From Luteimonas viscosa (GTDB lineage Bacteria > Pseudomonadota > Gammaproteobacteria > Xanthomonadales > Xanthomonadaceae), in assembly GCF_008244685.1 (NCBI RefSeq), contig NZ_VTFT01000002.1:434001-498000 (forward strand): a DNA stretch of 64,000 nt. Reading direction: 5' to 3'. Within the stretch, counting starts at the first letter, position 1. The number at the start of each line of letters is the position of its first letter. The position numbers and the translations under genes are program-made. The notes under the pieces were generated by a model. The model was given only the letters and a program-made list of their open reading frames with translations. It did not search any database and was not told the origin of the DNA. Positions 63,701-64,000 of this stretch are shown in pieces.

Positions 63701-63813
63701 TCTACGCGCTGCTCGACGACCTGCGCACGGGCACGTCGCGGGTGGTGCGTCGTGCGCGCGGACGCCGGGGCGAGCCCGTCGCGCAGGCACCGGTGCCGCT
63801 GCGCGCCGAATAG
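60730..63813 (+). CDS. RND efflux permease (HAE family), second of two
   Basis: 1027 residues. It begins MNITELSIRRPITTIMLFVS, has PEATIPFFFVSLPYPGSTPE, TM4 proton motif LLLAVGMLVDNAVVVVESIY and TM10 MGVVVNNGIVMIEHINNLRR. Only about 4 bp from the first permease, so the two are coupled and probably assemble as a heteromeric pump (like MdtBC), which usually uses one MFP and two different permeases. Start is ATG 60730. The operon ends about 25 bp before an inverted repeat at 63839-63873. Confidence 0.96.
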   Translation: MNITELSIRRPITTIMLFVSMVAIGLIASFRLPLEAEPEATIPFFFVSLPYPGSTPEEVERNILRPVEEALATMSGIQSMNSRANAEGGQIQVQFSDWSRDIAIAASEARERIDSVRDQLPDDFRRYYVQRWSTSDREAMSLRLTSDEDLSARADLIERSIKQRLERLPGVARVEVEGVARQEVLVALDKDRLSAHGVALNELVQRLQAANFSVSAGQITEDGRRLRVQPRGELQELQALRDLRVDDRGTRLSDIAEVSLQPQRMSYVRQMEGKPSVGVDVYKERAANLVDLSRAVRAEIAVLEEDPAMRGIGIEISDDQGEAVTGSLLALAEAGGIGLALSIIVLYAFLRHWPSTLMVTTAIPICFIMTLGFMYFAGISLNIISMMGLLLAVGMLVDNAVVVVESIYQEREKYPDKPWLASIIGTRHVAIALSAGTLCHCVVFLPMMFGERNIITIYLTQLALTISVSLLASWLVAVSLIPMLSARMKTPPAVKSPFITGMQNRYARVLRWTLDHRGWSVVGILAISLASVYPMMNTKGGGDDGDPSQVNIFYQWKGAYSKEEMGKEVARVEQFVNANREAFRIEKVYSRYSEQGWASTRLFLDVEDRAVSLQIQEKIREGLPQSARAKIGLGWPGGMGNEGEGISFSLIGDSTQVLQELSADIVPMLGRNEKLRDVRVDTGDANTELSVRVDRERAAAYGFSAQEVAQFVGMALRGSSLRDFHREDVEIPVNVRFAGSDEYGIEDLSGFMVRAANGTQVPLMAMVDVGLNPASTSIQRLNRQTMLRIEAGIAKDVPVEEARKAVETALEGVQFPPGYGYTFSGMGFNINIDGMDQMLRAIAIALVLMLVIMAAVFESLLFPTAIMSCVLFSIFGVYWLFWITGTEMNIMAVIGILVLMGVVVNNGIVMIEHINNLRRRGMPRTEALVEGSRERLRPILMTMGTAILAMIPIALNTDTADGMPPYYPMARAIAGGLAFSTVVSLLFLPTIYALLDDLRTGTSRVVRRARGRRGEPVAQAPVPLRAE

Positions 63814-63838
63814 GCCGACGCGCACTTCCCGGCTTCCG

Positions 63839-63873
63839 TCCCCGGCAGGGCGCGGTCCGCTTTTCGCCGGGGA
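63839..63873. terminator. Possible terminator hairpin after the RND operon
   Basis: TCCCCGGC (63839-63846) and GCCGGGGA (63866-63873) are 8-base complementary arms with a 19-base loop containing TTTT. No T tract follows, so termination is uncertain. The last 127 bp hold no gene I can name with confidence. Confidence 0.35.
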
Positions 63874-64000
63874 GGGGACGCGCACGCGTGCCGCGAGGCT
63901 CGATCCGCTGGCCACCGGGCGGCCATCCGGCCAGCAGCTTCATGGCCAACGGCCCGGACATGGCGTCGCGGCTGGGCAACGTGCCGGCATTCTTCGGCAC

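Noticed and set aside
63890-64000. Short frames at the right edge (plus MANGPDMASRL..., minus VPKNAG...)
   Set aside because: Too short and without family signature to choose a strand.

Overview
The window is about 70% GC, densely coding, and reads as chromosome of a gammaproteobacterium of the Xanthomonadaceae/Lysobacteraceae (Lysobacter, Luteimonas or Xanthomonas relatives). Reasons are the serC-pheA-aroA order, an FFLEELY-motif protein, a Xanthomonas-type 'transmembrane repetitive protein', and an intergenic CCTTCTCCC/GGGAGAAGG repeat typical of the group. No insertion sequence, prophage integrase or CRISPR array was seen.

Region 1 (1-17.3 kb, all minus strand) is most of an extracellular contractile injection system (eCIS), cut by the left edge. 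In transcription order it holds a sigma-54 activator, a -24/-12 promoter, a small winged-helix-like protein, sheath, tube, a zinc-ribbon T4-type baseplate protein, a disordered protein, a DUF4255 cap protein, an AAA+ ATPase, a small protein, two DUF4157 (eCIS_core) proteins, a CIS_tube-family protein, a third DUF4157 protein with an HNH-like tail, a LysM-like protein, gpD-like hub, spike, PAAR-like tip, gp25 and the start of a Pvc11-like baseplate protein. Many genes overlap by ATGA, which suggests one translationally coupled operon. The two main results here are the near-consensus sigma-54 promoter beside the activator gene, and three structurally different DUF4157 candidate effectors.

Region 2 (17.3-28.5 kb) opens with a repeat-bearing spacer, then mntP under a yybP-ykoY manganese riboswitch, then a low-GC islet gene beside tRNA-Val. 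A lipid/PHA-flavoured group follows: PhaD-like TetR regulator, acyl-CoA-binding protein, two-domain fatty acyl-CoA reductase, PhaF-like phasin, patatin, FFLEELY protein and a PHA-granule-region protein. No PHA synthase is visible.

Region 3 (28.5-47 kb) is mostly housekeeping: FHA protein, msrQ/msrP methionine sulfoxide repair, serC-pheA-aroA, two TonB-C proteins and serS. It also has a secreted beta-lactamase-fold hydrolase with five N-terminal tandem repeats, azoR with a divergent LysR, tRNA-Ser, a frameshifted small gene, a 3-methyladenine glycosylase, a YnfA/TauE pair, an AAC(3)-I-like acetyltransferase and a GacA/UvrY-type regulator.

Region 4 (47-64 kb) holds rne and rluC, divergent around a 426-bp leader; a pterin dehydratase; nfuA; a proline-rich membrane protein; two c-type cytochromes behind a strong sigma-70 promoter; and an RND efflux operon with one membrane-fusion lipoprotein and two tandem permeases.
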